A DNA stretch of 64,000 nt, taken from the NCBI RefSeq assembly GCF_000383615.1, contig NZ_KB911592.1, positions 62,001-126,000 of the forward strand, written 5' to 3'. The notes below the pieces were generated by a model, which was not told where the DNA came from, made no database searches, and saw only the letters and a list, made by a program, of their open reading frames with translations. Positions 44,643 through 53,360 of this stretch are shown piece after piece. Made by a program: the position numbers and the translations under genes. This stretch comes from Streptomyces canus 299MFChir4.1. Lineage in GTDB: Bacteria; Actinomycetota; Actinomycetes; Streptomycetales; Streptomycetaceae. Every line of letters begins with the position of its first letter. Within the stretch, counting starts at the first letter, position 1.

Positions 44643-45650
44643 TCACTTGACGGCGACCGGGTTGACAGGGGAGCCGACGGCTCCGGTGATGGGCAGGGGT
44701 GCGGCGGTGAGCCAGAACTCGTACACGCCGTCGGCCGCGCAGTCGTCGGCGAGGGGGTCGGGGTCCCACATCTCGCCGATCAGCAGGCCGATGTGGGGGA
44801 TGGCGACCTGGTGCAGCGGCTGGAAGGCGGCGTCGAACTCGTTCGGCCGCACCTCGAAGCCCCAGGTGTCGGTGGCGATGGCGGCGATCTCGCTCGCGTG
44901 CAGCCAGCCGGCGGTGGTGAAGGACAGCCCGGGCGAGTCGCCGCCCGCGTAGTCGCCCCAGCCCTCGCGGCGGGCGCGCGCCAGCCGCCCGGTCCGGACG
45001 ACGACGAGATCACCGCGTCCTACCGCCACGCCGTGCGCCTGAGCCGTCTCGGCCAGGTGTTCCTCGGTGATCGCGAATCCGTCCGGCAGTTCTCCGCGTT
45101 CGTCGCCGATCACCCGGCCGACGTCGAGGAGGACGCCGCGTCCCGCGACGTACGGCGCCATGTGCTCGATGCCGGTGACGAGGTCGCCTTCGGAGGTGAC
45201 CGTGGTCGCGGCGTCGCGGCCGTTCCACGCCTTGCCGTGGTCGAAGATGTGGCCGAGCCCGTCCCACTGGGTGGAGCACTGCAGCGGCATCGCGATCACG
45301 TCGTCGGCGCCGCCGATGCCGTGCGGGAAGCCCTGGTTGCCGAGGGCGGCGTCGGTGCCGGTGTCCAGCATGGTGTGCACCGGGTTGGTGCGGCGCCGCC
45401 AGCCCTTCTGCGGGCCGTTCATGTCGAACCGCTGCGACAGCGAGAAGCTCACGCCCCGCCGGACCAGTGCCGCGCCTTCGCGGCGCTTGGCCTCGTCGAG
45501 GAAGTTCAGCGTGCCGAGCACGTCGTCCGGGCCCCAACGCCCCCAGTTGGAGTACGCCTTGGCGGCCTCGGCGATCGCGCTCTCGGGGTCGTGGGGGGGC
45601 AGAACGCCTGGGGCGTGACGCGTCGCGGCGCCTCGGTCGTGACGGTTCAC
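44643..45650 (-). CDS. Cyclase-family hydrolase (kynurenine-formamidase fold)
   Basis: 335 residues from GTG 45650, overlapping the preceding stop (GTGA). Family regions: AKAYSNWGRWGPDDVLGTLN, MPLQCSTQWDGLGHIFDHGK with the metal-binding His/Asp residues, GRGVLLDVGRVIG, LVVVRTGRLARAR and GFEVRPNEFDAAFQPLHQVA. Members hydrolyse formyl, lactone or amide bonds. In aromatic operons they often open a lactone or hydrolyse a ring-cleavage intermediate. The precise reaction here is open. Confidence 0.9.
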   Translation of the reverse strand: MNRHDRGAATRHAPGVLPPHDPESAIAEAAKAYSNWGRWGPDDVLGTLNFLDEAKRREGAALVRRGVSFSLSQRFDMNGPQKGWRRRTNPVHTMLDTGTDAALGNQGFPHGIGGADDVIAMPLQCSTQWDGLGHIFDHGKAWNGRDAATTVTSEGDLVTGIEHMAPYVAGRGVLLDVGRVIGDERGELPDGFAITEEHLAETAQAHGVAVGRGDLVVVRTGRLARARREGWGDYAGGDSPGLSFTTAGWLHASEIAAIATDTWGFEVRPNEFDAAFQPLHQVAIPHIGLLIGEMWDPDPLADDCAADGVYEFWLTAAPLPITGAVGSPVNPVAVK

Positions 45651-46639
45651 AGCGCCTCCGCCACACAGCGCGTGCGCTGCGCACCGAGCCCGGTGACGGA
45701 GCCCTCCATCACGTCGCCGTCGCGCAGCAACCGGCTCCAGTGGATGCCGTTTCCGGCCGGGCTGCCCGTCAAGACCAGGTCGCCGGGCAGGAGTTGGGAG
45801 GTCTGCGAGATGTACGACACCAGCCGCGCGACTCCGAACAGCATGTCCTTGGTGGACTCGTCCTGCATGGTGTCGCCGTTGAGTTTGAGGGTCACCCTCA
45901 GATCACCCGGATCGGCGATCGACCCGGCCGGCACGATCCACGGCCCGAGCGGGGTGAAACCGGGCGCGTTCTTGCAGCGCAGCCAGTCGGTGCCGATGGC
46001 CTTCATGTCCTGCCGGAAGACCGTGGCCCGGTCGGTGAGGTCGTTGGCGATCGTGTACCCGGCGACGTGATCCAGCGCGTCCTCGACGGGCACCCGCTGG
46101 GCGGGCCTGCCGATGACGACGGCCAACTCCAGCTCCCAGTCCGGTTGTTCGGCCCAGGACGGGAGCACTACGTCGTCGTAGGGGCCGGTGATCGCGCTCG
46201 GCAGCCCGATGAACACGTACGGCAGGTCCTCGGCGGCCCGGCGGTCCATGACCGCGGCGATCTCCGCTCGCGACTCCTCGGCCGTGCGCGGGTCGTCGGG
46301 CGAGCGGTGGGCGACCTCCAGGTCGATCACGTGCTGCCGGTAGTTGGCCCCGGACTGGAAGACCTGGCGGGGCTCAACGGGGGCCTGTACGCGCAGGCCC
46401 TCCAGGGGGCGCCAGGCGGCCGTGGTGTCGGCCGCGAGTTCGTGCAGGCGAGGCAGCAGTACGTCCCAGCGTTCGAGGATCTGCCGGGTCGTCAGGGCGG
46501 GCTCCGCGAGGGCCGCGCGCAGATCCAGCACGCGTCCCGCGGGAATCACGAGAGCGGGGAAGGACGCCTGGTCCGGGGCGGCGAGGGAGCCGAGGGCGAA
46601 GGGTCCGGAGAAAGACGTGGAAGCGGCTGCGGGTTTCAC
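45647..46639 (-). CDS. Fumarylacetoacetate hydrolase-family enzyme (2)
   Basis: 330 residues from GTG 46639, chosen because GGAGGA lies six bases upstream; the frame is open to 46687 but that part overlaps the LysR control region. FAH core: RQVFQSGANYRQHVIDL, WELELAVVIGRPAQRVPVED, GYTIANDLTDRATVFR, KNAPGFTPLGPWIVPAG and LVLTGSPAGNGIHWSRLLRD. It is the first gene of the seven-gene unit and directly under the LysR operator. It is only distantly similar to the other FAH protein, so the two probably act at different steps (for example hydratase and C-C hydrolase). Confidence 0.92.
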   Translation of the reverse strand: MKPAAASTSFSGPFALGSLAAPDQASFPALVIPAGRVLDLRAALAEPALTTRQILERWDVLLPRLHELAADTTAAWRPLEGLRVQAPVEPRQVFQSGANYRQHVIDLEVAHRSPDDPRTAEESRAEIAAVMDRRAAEDLPYVFIGLPSAITGPYDDVVLPSWAEQPDWELELAVVIGRPAQRVPVEDALDHVAGYTIANDLTDRATVFRQDMKAIGTDWLRCKNAPGFTPLGPWIVPAGSIADPGDLRVTLKLNGDTMQDESTKDMLFGVARLVSYISQTSQLLPGDLVLTGSPAGNGIHWSRLLRDGDVMEGSVTGLGAQRTRCVAEAL

Positions 46640-46688
46640 GGGAATGTCCTCCAGATTGCGGTGGGACCAATCTGGGGCCTCACCCATT

Positions 46689-46705
46689 AATCTGGGAAAT
46701 AGATT
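46689..46705. promoter_or_regulatory. LysR-type operator between the catabolic operon and its regulator
   Basis: AATCT (46689-46693), seven bases, AGATT (46701-46705) is a dyad with the T-N11-A core expected for LysR regulators. An extra AATCTGGG half-site lies at 46669-46676, nearer the operon start. The divergent 130-base region holds promoters of both transcription units. Confidence 0.65.
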
Positions 46706-46767
46706 CTTAGGATGTTGATCATCCGCCTGGCAGATGTCGCTGTCGGCGACCCAGCTCTGGAGGCGTC

Positions 46768-47709
46768 GTGTCCCTCTCCGGCCTCGATCTCAACCTCGTC
46801 CTGTCCCTGCGGGCCCTGCTGGAGGAACGCAACGTCACCCGCGCCGGGCAACGCGTCGGGCTGAGCCAGCCGGCCATGAGCGCCGCGCTCGCCCGCCTGC
46901 GCCGCCACTTCGACGACGACCTGATCTCACGCGCCGGCAAACAGTACGAACTGACCGCCCTCGGCCGCGCCCTGCTGGACCGCACCGCGACCGCGTGCGA
47001 CCTGCTGGAACGAGTCTTCACCAGCAGGGCCGACTTCGCTCCCGGCAGCGAGGAGCACGAGTTCACCCTGCTCACCTCCGACTACGCGCTCAGCGTCTTC
47101 GGCGCCGAGCTCGCCCAGCGGGTGCACGCCGAGGCCCCGGGCGTACGGCTGCGCTTCCAGCGGACGCCCGGCGACGTCACGGAGGACACCGAAACGCTGC
47201 TCAGCACGGCCGACGGACTGTTCATGCCGCACGGTGTCATCAGCGGATTCCCCGCTGTGGAGCTGTTCGCGGACCGCTGGGTCTTCCTCGTCGCCGAGAC
47301 CAACGACGAGGTCGGCGACCGGCTGACCATGGACGACCTGGCACGCTTGCCCTGGGTCGCCTACCAGCGCACCTACGACGCCCCGGCCGCCCGGCAGTTG
47401 AGCATGCTCGGCATCGAACCGCAGGTCGAGGTGTCCGTCGACAGCTTCCAGGCGCTGCCGTTCCTGGTCGCCGGAACCCGGCGGATCGCCCTGGTGCAAC
47501 AGCGTCTGGCGGAGCTGCTGAGCGGGGTGGCCGCCGTACGCCGTATGGAAGCGCCGTACGGGGCGGTCCCTCTCCAGGAGGCGCTGTGGTGGCATCCGGT
47601 GCACACCCACGACGCGGCCCACATCTGGCTGCGCGAGACCGCGGCCCGGGTGGGAGCGGAACTGGCGCCGTCCGAACCCCGGCCTCCCGCCGCCGTCCCG
47701 TCGAGCTAG
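46768..47709 (+). CDS. LysR-family regulator of the aromatic operon
   Basis: 313 residues from GTG 46768, TGGAGG upstream. HTH: DLNLVLSLRALLEERNVTRA, LSQPAMSAALARLRRHFDD. The C-terminal periplasmic-binding-like effector domain (about 95-300) includes FTLLTSDYALSVFGAELAQR and LPFLVAGTRRIALVQQRLAE, of the NodD/PcpR subgroup. It is transcribed divergently from the seven-gene operon. Such regulators usually activate the opposite operon when bound to a pathway substrate or intermediate. Confidence 0.93.
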   Translation: MSLSGLDLNLVLSLRALLEERNVTRAGQRVGLSQPAMSAALARLRRHFDDDLISRAGKQYELTALGRALLDRTATACDLLERVFTSRADFAPGSEEHEFTLLTSDYALSVFGAELAQRVHAEAPGVRLRFQRTPGDVTEDTETLLSTADGLFMPHGVISGFPAVELFADRWVFLVAETNDEVGDRLTMDDLARLPWVAYQRTYDAPAARQLSMLGIEPQVEVSVDSFQALPFLVAGTRRIALVQQRLAELLSGVAAVRRMEAPYGAVPLQEALWWHPVHTHDAAHIWLRETAARVGAELAPSEPRPPAAVPSS

Positions 47710-47999
47710 CGGCGACGCCTGCAGCCCCTCCATCCAGGCTCTGGATGATCCGCATCTTCGATATCGATCGGATGAGGGCTAGGCATGACCTGTTCCTTGG
47801 CCCATAGTCGTCTCAGCCCGGCGCAGGAGCCGCCCCCTCACACTCCGCCGGGTCCGCGCAGGCGCCCGGCGAGCCCATCCGCCGCGACGCCCGGCAGCCA
47901 TCGGCACCCCGCTCCGAGGCCGCCACGGGTGCCGGACGGTCCGTGCACAACGGCCGCACCAGCCCGATCCCCTCCCGAGACGCCACGTGGAGTTCCCGC

Positions 48000-49286
48000 A
48001 TGCCTGCACCCGTGTCCCCGCTCCCCTCCCCGCCGTCCGACGCGGCCGCGGACGCCCCGCCCGAGCAGATCGTGTCCGGCCCCGGCCACCGGCTTCGTCT
48101 GACGCTCCTGATGGCCGGTGCCTGTCTGCCCATCCTGGGCGCCGTGCTCATCGCCCCCGTGCTGCCGCAGATGCAGGACCACTTCGCCGACGTGCCGGGC
48201 GCGGACGCGCTCGTCCCCATGGCGCTGACCATCCCCGCCCTGTCGCTGGCGCTGCTGGCCCCCTTCGCCGGCGTCCTCGTCGACCGGCTCGGCCGCAAAC
48301 GTCTGCTGGTCGTCGCGACCGTGGTGTACGCGATCCTCGGCACCGCTCCCCTGTGGCTGGACTCCCTCGTCGCCATCGTCGCCAGCCGTGCACTCGTCGG
48401 CGTCGCGGAAGCCGCGATCATGACCTGCTGCACCACACTGCTCGGCGACTACTACTCCGGCCGGCAACGCGACCGCTACCTCGCGATGCAGACGATGTGC
48501 GCCGCGATCTCCGCGACGGCCTTCTTCGTCCTGGGCGGCGCGGCCGGATCCGCCGGCTGGCGCATGCCGTTCTGGGCCTACGCCGTGAGCCTGCTGCTCG
48601 CGCCCGCCATGGCCGCCTTCCTGCCCCGGCCCCGACCGCACGGCCTCGCGGACGCCCCCTTCCCCAGCACCCCGGAGCCGGTCGCCGCACGGCCCTTCCC
48701 CTGGCGTCCGCTGGCAGGCACCTGCGCGCTGACCGTCTTCGGCGCCGTCCTCTTCTACACCGTCCAGGTGGAGATGGCCTATCTCCTGGACGACATGGGC
48801 GTGAGCAACACCGCGGTCATCGGGCTGGCCAGCGCCGGTTCCAGCGCCGCGATCGTGATCGGCGCCGTCGTCTTCACCCGGTCCGGCCGCAGCCCGCGGG
48901 ACTGGCTGTCCATCGCCTTCGCCCTGTGCACCCTCGGCTTCGCGGTGATCTGGCTCGCTCCCGATCCCGTCGTGCTGACCGTCGGTGCCGTGATCAACTG
49001 CCTGGGCGGCGGCATCATGCTGCCAAGCCTGCTCACCCTCGCCATGTCCCTGCTCGACTTCGAGGACCGCGGCCGCGGCACCGGCCTGTGGACCGGCTCC
49101 TTCTTCCTCGGCCAGTTCATCTGCCCGCTCGTGGTCCTCGCCCTCGCCTCCGCCCTCGGCACCCGGGCCGACGCCCTGGGCGTACTCGCCCTCGCCGGAG
49201 CCGCAGCCACCGCCGCACTCGGTCTCGCCGCCCGGCGACGCCGTACGCAATCCGCCCCGGAACCGGTGCGGCAGTTGGCGGGCTGA
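48000..49286 (+). CDS. MFS transporter (probable substrate uptake)
   Basis: 428 residues from ATG 48000 (GTGGAG upstream), with a Pro/Ser/Ala-rich cytoplasmic tail. Twelve helices; the loop AGVLVDRLGRKRLLVVA is the MFS signature. LMAGACLPILGAVLIAPVLP is typical of the DHA/aromatic-acid symporter groups. It lies downstream of the LysR gene on the same strand with a 290-base gap in which I see no other gene, only GC-rich sequence. Likely imports the substrate of the adjacent pathway or exports a toxic intermediate. Confidence 0.9.
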   Translation: MPAPVSPLPSPPSDAAADAPPEQIVSGPGHRLRLTLLMAGACLPILGAVLIAPVLPQMQDHFADVPGADALVPMALTIPALSLALLAPFAGVLVDRLGRKRLLVVATVVYAILGTAPLWLDSLVAIVASRALVGVAEAAIMTCCTTLLGDYYSGRQRDRYLAMQTMCAAISATAFFVLGGAAGSAGWRMPFWAYAVSLLLAPAMAAFLPRPRPHGLADAPFPSTPEPVAARPFPWRPLAGTCALTVFGAVLFYTVQVEMAYLLDDMGVSNTAVIGLASAGSSAAIVIGAVVFTRSGRSPRDWLSIAFALCTLGFAVIWLAPDPVVLTVGAVINCLGGGIMLPSLLTLAMSLLDFEDRGRGTGLWTGSFFLGQFICPLVVLALASALGTRADALGVLALAGAAATAALGLAARRRRTQSAPEPVRQLAG

Positions 49287-49412
49287 GCCGAGGCGGCGCC
49301 GGAGCAAGGCGAAGACCACGCGCCTGTCGGGATCGGCGTCGCGGACGTCTCCGTGACGCCGATCGCCCGCGGTCCGAGTGCCCCACCCGTCCCACCGTCC
49401 CATGGGAGAGAC

Positions 49413-50198
49413 ATGCTGAACCTGATGGCGGCGATCCGCCGCAAGCCGGGCATGACGCACCAGGCGTTCCTGCGCTACCTCCACGAGGTGCACGGAGCGC
49501 TGGCCGCCGCGAACCCGCTTCAGATCCGGCGCTACATACAGAACCACGTGTTCGACGCGTCCTTCGGCAGCGCGGAAGACCCGGCGTACCTCGCCGAGTT
49601 CGGCCGGGACTCCGTCACCGAGCTGCAGTTCGACAGCATGGAGGCGCTGGCCGCCACGATGTCCGACCCGTACTCGCGCGAGGTCGTCGGCCCCGACGGC
49701 GCCCACTTCAACGACCTGCCCAGCGCCCTGGCCCTGCTGACCCGCCCCGCGGTGCTCATGCCCCCGCCGACGTCGGCCGGGGAAGCGGGCCGCGTGAAGG
49801 TACTGCACTTCCTCCACGTGTCGGAAGGGCTGCTCCCGAACGACTTCACCGGGCGGTGGCGGGCCGCCCATGAGGAGGTCATCACCGAAGGGGCGCCCCA
49901 TGCGAAGGCGTTGCGCGGATGCGTCCAGCACGGGCAGACCCCCGGGGCCGAGAAAGCGCTGAGCCACTTCGGCGGCGGAGGCGAGCCCGCGTACGCGGGA
50001 GTCGGCGCCCTGTACTTCGACTCCCCGGACGAGGCTCTGACCCACTTCCCTTCCTACGAGCGTTCGCTGCGGGAATGCTCCGCACAGGCCGGCGGCTTCT
50101 ACGACCCGTCCCGCTCGTTCGTCCTCTACAGCCGCGAGGTGACCGTCTTCTGCGCCGACGGCCGTTCCGCGGGCCACCGGCCGGCCGGCTTGCGGTAG
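49413..50198 (+). CDS. EthD-like protein with two dimeric alpha/beta-barrel domains
   Basis: 261 residues from ATG 49413 (GGGAGAG upstream). Domain 1 (about 1-110): MLNLMAAIRRKPGMTHQAFL and YLHEVHGALAAANPLQIRRY. Domain 2 (about 120-250): VKVLHFLHVSEGLLPNDFTG with RWRAAHEEVI and the matching late strand. EthD-type DABB domains are found in small ring-modifying monooxygenases, decarboxylases and in systems for ether, flaviolin or quinone breakdown. It is 126 bases downstream of the MFS gene and probably belongs to the same unit. A tandem fusion may form an internal pseudo-dimer. Confidence 0.82.
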   Translation: MLNLMAAIRRKPGMTHQAFLRYLHEVHGALAAANPLQIRRYIQNHVFDASFGSAEDPAYLAEFGRDSVTELQFDSMEALAATMSDPYSREVVGPDGAHFNDLPSALALLTRPAVLMPPPTSAGEAGRVKVLHFLHVSEGLLPNDFTGRWRAAHEEVITEGAPHAKALRGCVQHGQTPGAEKALSHFGGGGEPAYAGVGALYFDSPDEALTHFPSYERSLRECSAQAGGFYDPSRSFVLYSREVTVFCADGRSAGHRPAGLR

Positions 50199-50306
50199 GG
50201 CTTACCCGAGGCGTGACACGCCTGGTAGCACGATGGCTCATGGCGGAGTCGCGCTGGGAAGATCCACGTGACCGAACACCGCCACGCCGCACTCGGGGGA
50301 CCTCCC

Positions 50307-51569
50307 ATGCGCAGCTCTCGTCTCGTTGTCACTTCTCTGGTCGGGGTTCTCCTCTCCGGTCTCGCCGTCTCGGCACCGGCCGCGGCCTCAGCCGCGCACG
50401 CCGCGCCGGCGCTGCCTGTGCCATCGAACCCGGCGAAGGGCCAGACACTCAGGCTGCCCGCACCACGCGGCCACCACGCCACCGGCGAGTCGGCGTTCCG
50501 GCTCGTCGACGACAAGCGCTCGGATCCGTGGGTGCCGGGCCGGTCTCCCCGCGAGCTGATGATCAGCGTCTTCTACCCGGCAGTGCACACGGGCGGTCGC
50601 CCGTTCACGCACCAGTTTCCGAAGGCGGTGGCCGCGGCGGTCGGTCCGGCGGTCGAGCAGAACAACGAGCTGCCCGCCGGTCTGGTGAACTGGGCCGCGA
50701 CCAGGACGCACTCCGTACGGGACGCCGCGCCGGCGCCCGGCCGCTTCCCCGTCGTCCTGTACTCCCCCGGCGCCGGTGACTCACGGGACTGGAACGTGTC
50801 GCTGGCCGAGGACCTCGCGTCGCGCGGCTTCGTGGTGGTCACGGTCGACCACACCGGGGAGGCGCCGGCGGTTCAGTTCCCGGACGGCCACGTGACCGGG
50901 AACGGGCCGATGCTGACGGCCTGGGCCGAGGCGTTCCAGAACGGCACCACACTGGCGTTCTTCACGAAGCTGATGGCCGCGCGCACGGCCGACACCGAGC
51001 TCGTACTGGACCGGCTGTCGAGCCTGCCGCCCCGGCTGACCCGTGTGATGAACCTGCGCCGGGTGGGCATGTTCGGGCAATCCGGCGGTGGGTTCACGGC
51101 GGCGAGCACGATGTACGGCGATCCGCGGATCAAGGCCGGTATCAACATGGACGGCACCTTGGAGTACAACTCCGAACCCTCCGGCACCAACCTGAGCGAG
51201 GTCGCCCTGCACGGGTTGGACCAGCCGTTCCTGCTGATGGGCAACAGCTCTGCGGCCGACGGGAGCGACGTGCGCCGCGAGCCGTCCTGGGCTTCGTTCT
51301 GGAGTCACCAGCGCGGCTGGAAGGCCGACGTCACGCTGAACGACTGCGTGCACGCGTCCTTCACCGACGCCAAGGCACTGCTGCCGCAGCTGGCCGGCCG
51401 GGTACCGGACGCGACGCTGGCCGCGGCGGTCGGGACTGTCGACTCCCACCGGGCGGTGGCCGCGAACCGGGCACTGGTGGCCTCGTTCTTCGACCGCTTC
51501 CTGAAGGACCGCGACGACCACCTGCTGGACGGCGGTGCGTCGCCGTACCCGATCACGTTCGTACGCTAG
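50307..51569 (+). CDS. Secreted alpha/beta hydrolase (platelet-activating-factor-acetylhydrolase-like)
   Basis: 420 residues from ATG 50307. Sec signal peptide: MRSSRLVVTSLVGVLLSGLA, cleavage near AAASAAHA. Hydrolase core: FPVVLYSPGAGDSRDWN (oxyanion region), the nucleophile Ser259 in VGMFGQSGGGFTAAS, Asp in GINMDGTLEY and His in LNDCVHASFTDAK. Family members hydrolyse phospholipid acyl groups or small polyesters outside the cell. It stands alone between the aromatic cluster and a convergent gene of unknown function. Confidence 0.9.
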   Translation: MRSSRLVVTSLVGVLLSGLAVSAPAAASAAHAAPALPVPSNPAKGQTLRLPAPRGHHATGESAFRLVDDKRSDPWVPGRSPRELMISVFYPAVHTGGRPFTHQFPKAVAAAVGPAVEQNNELPAGLVNWAATRTHSVRDAAPAPGRFPVVLYSPGAGDSRDWNVSLAEDLASRGFVVVTVDHTGEAPAVQFPDGHVTGNGPMLTAWAEAFQNGTTLAFFTKLMAARTADTELVLDRLSSLPPRLTRVMNLRRVGMFGQSGGGFTAASTMYGDPRIKAGINMDGTLEYNSEPSGTNLSEVALHGLDQPFLLMGNSSAADGSDVRREPSWASFWSHQRGWKADVTLNDCVHASFTDAKALLPQLAGRVPDATLAAAVGTVDSHRAVAANRALVASFFDRFLKDRDDHLLDGGASPYPITFVR

Positions 51570-51649
51570 GTGATTGATCTCGAGCGTTGTACGGCATGCA
51601 GCACTGAAAGTCGTGGTCGGCCGCGCCTCCCGTCAGTCGGGTTCATGGG

Positions 51650-52303
51650 TCATGAGTCCCACTGGTCGCAGTACTCGATGTGCATCTCGCGCGCGTTGCC
51701 GAGAACGCCGTCGTTCGAGTGGAGTTCGGTGCAGAAGTGCGGATAGCTCGGGTGGACCGGGACGTATCCAGGACCGTTTCGGGCGACATCGAAGAAGTGC
51801 CGGGCGGTGTCCCTGAACAGCTTCGCGCTGCCGGTCATGAACAGGGTCTCGGCGCGGAGATGCTGGTGAAACAGGTCCCGGTTCTCCCGGTAGTGCCGTG
51901 CCTCGTGATCCGCCACGGCTTCGTCGGTGTGCCCTGGACCGGGCAGCGTGACGGTCCGCGGATGCCCCGGGCCGAGCCGTCCTCGTACTTCCTTCCAGTG
52001 CGAGGGGGCGAACTGGAGCGAGTGGTGCAGCAGCACGAGATCAAGCTGCCGTGTGCCGTCTTCCGGCAGCTCGCGGGAGGGCCCACGGTTCCCCCGTATC
52101 GGCAGGTGGACCAGCGAGCGTGGTGACGAGGCAGCGAGCTTCCACAGCCCGCCGATTCGCTGGGCGGCCTCCTGGTCGAGGTAGGTGTCCAGGTGCCGGT
52201 CGTGATCGATGAGCACTGCGTGGACCAAGGGCCGGGCGGGTCGGATGACCTTGAACTCCGTGGCTCCGAGCCTTGCTTCGTGGATGGTGATGGGGAGCTT
52301 CAT
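51650..52303 (-). CDS. Conserved protein of unknown function (217 aa)
   Basis: ATG 52303 follows GGAGAA. The protein begins MKLPITIHEARLGATEFKVI and contains several His-rich stretches (AVLIDHDRHLDTYLDQEAA; LLHHSLQFAPSHWKEV; DEAVADHEARHYRENRDLFH). These could bind metal, but no domain is recognised. It lacks a signal peptide or membrane helix. Codon use is normal for the genome. Convergent with the secreted hydrolase. Confidence 0.7.
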   Translation of the reverse strand: MKLPITIHEARLGATEFKVIRPARPLVHAVLIDHDRHLDTYLDQEAAQRIGGLWKLAASSPRSLVHLPIRGNRGPSRELPEDGTRQLDLVLLHHSLQFAPSHWKEVRGRLGPGHPRTVTLPGPGHTDEAVADHEARHYRENRDLFHQHLRAETLFMTGSAKLFRDTARHFFDVARNGPGYVPVHPSYPHFCTELHSNDGVLGNAREMHIEYCDQWDS

Positions 52304-52732
52304 TTGTTCTCCGGGACAGGGTGGCTGACATCAGCGGGGCGAAACGGGGCGGCGACGAGAGGCGTCGGCAGAGGCAGTTGGCAAGCTTGCGGCTGTAGAT
52401 GTCACTCCCGTCCCTCCGCCACGGCCGCTCGATGTCGCCGCGGTTTTTCCTCAATTGGCACGGCTGGCACGCACTGCGACCCGGCTGCACCCCGGCCCGG
52501 GGCGCCGAAATCGTACGACAGCTCGATGGGCGGGCCGCTGCTGTGGCGGATGTGCGGCTGGAATGGCGGATCCGTGCTGCCTGGCGAGGCGGGGACTGAC
52601 CCGGCTACCTGCCCGGGCTGTGCCTGCTCCGCCCGGAACCGATGATCCTGCGACGGATCCCGAAACCTCCACCGCGGCTCGGTTGATCCACCAGACTTGC
52701 TCCTGTTTCCCCACGGAGAAGGGACAGCAGGC
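52304..52732. other. Intergenic stretch
   Basis: No gene supported. A plus frame ending near 52600 reads like protein at its end (ARGAEIVRQLDGRAAAVADV) but has no partner and no ribosome site. It may be a relic. The isochorismatase-like gene's promoter lies to the right. Confidence 0.35.
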
Positions 52733-53296
52733 ATGGCGAACAGCGCACTTCTGGTGATGGACGTCCAACGGGACGTCGTGGCCATCGCCGATGACGGTTC
52801 CGGATATCTGCCGCGCTTGCGCCGGGCGATCGACGGCGCGCGGGCCGCAGGTATCACCGTGATCTACGTGGTGCTCGGGTTACGGCCGGGCGATCCAGAA
52901 GTCAGCCCCCGAAACAAGGTGATGACAAACGCCGTTCGGGCCGGCCTGTTCACCGAGGGTGCCCCTGGTACCGAGATCCATGACGATGTCGCTCCCCGGC
53001 AGGGCGACGTCGTGGTCACCAAGAGGCGGGGCAGCGCGTTCTCGGGCAGCGACCTCGACCTGGTGCTCAGAGCTCGCAATATCGACAGCCTTGTTCTCAC
53101 CGGCATCGCCACCAGCGCTGTGGTGCTGTCCACCCTGTGGCACGCCATCGACCTGGACTTCGGCCTCACCGTCCTGGCGGATGCCTGCCTCGACACCGAC
53201 CCCGAGGTGCACCGGATGCTCACCGAGAAGCTGTTCCCGCAGTGGGCGGATGTGGTCGACGTCGAGGGCTGGATCAAAGCCATCGCATCGCGATAG
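52733..53296 (+). CDS. Isochorismatase-like hydrolase lacking the family cysteine
   Basis: 187 residues from ATG 52733 (AGAAGGGA upstream). Cysteine-hydrolase fold with Asp10 in ALLVMDVQRD and Lys97 in VVVTKRRGSAFSGSDL. At the nucleophile position the expected TxxC motif reads GIATSAVVLST, so Val130 replaces Cys. In true isochorismatases such as PhzD the cysteine is also absent, so an acid-catalysed enol-ether or amide hydrolysis is possible, but nicotinamidase-type chemistry is not. Substrate unknown. Confidence 0.85.
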   Translation: MANSALLVMDVQRDVVAIADDGSGYLPRLRRAIDGARAAGITVIYVVLGLRPGDPEVSPRNKVMTNAVRAGLFTEGAPGTEIHDDVAPRQGDVVVTKRRGSAFSGSDLDLVLRARNIDSLVLTGIATSAVVLSTLWHAIDLDFGLTVLADACLDTDPEVHRMLTEKLFPQWADVVDVEGWIKAIASR

Positions 53297-53360
53297 AGGC
53301 CGGCCCGTCCCTCGCCCGCGTCGCCAGCGCCAGCGCCAGCGGCCCGATGGTGCGGTGCGC

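Noticed and set aside
44643..45650. Polyketide cyclase in a biosynthetic gene cluster
   Set aside because: The protein belongs to the formamidase-like cyclase family, and its neighbours are ring-hydroxylation and ring-cleavage enzymes with no ketosynthase.
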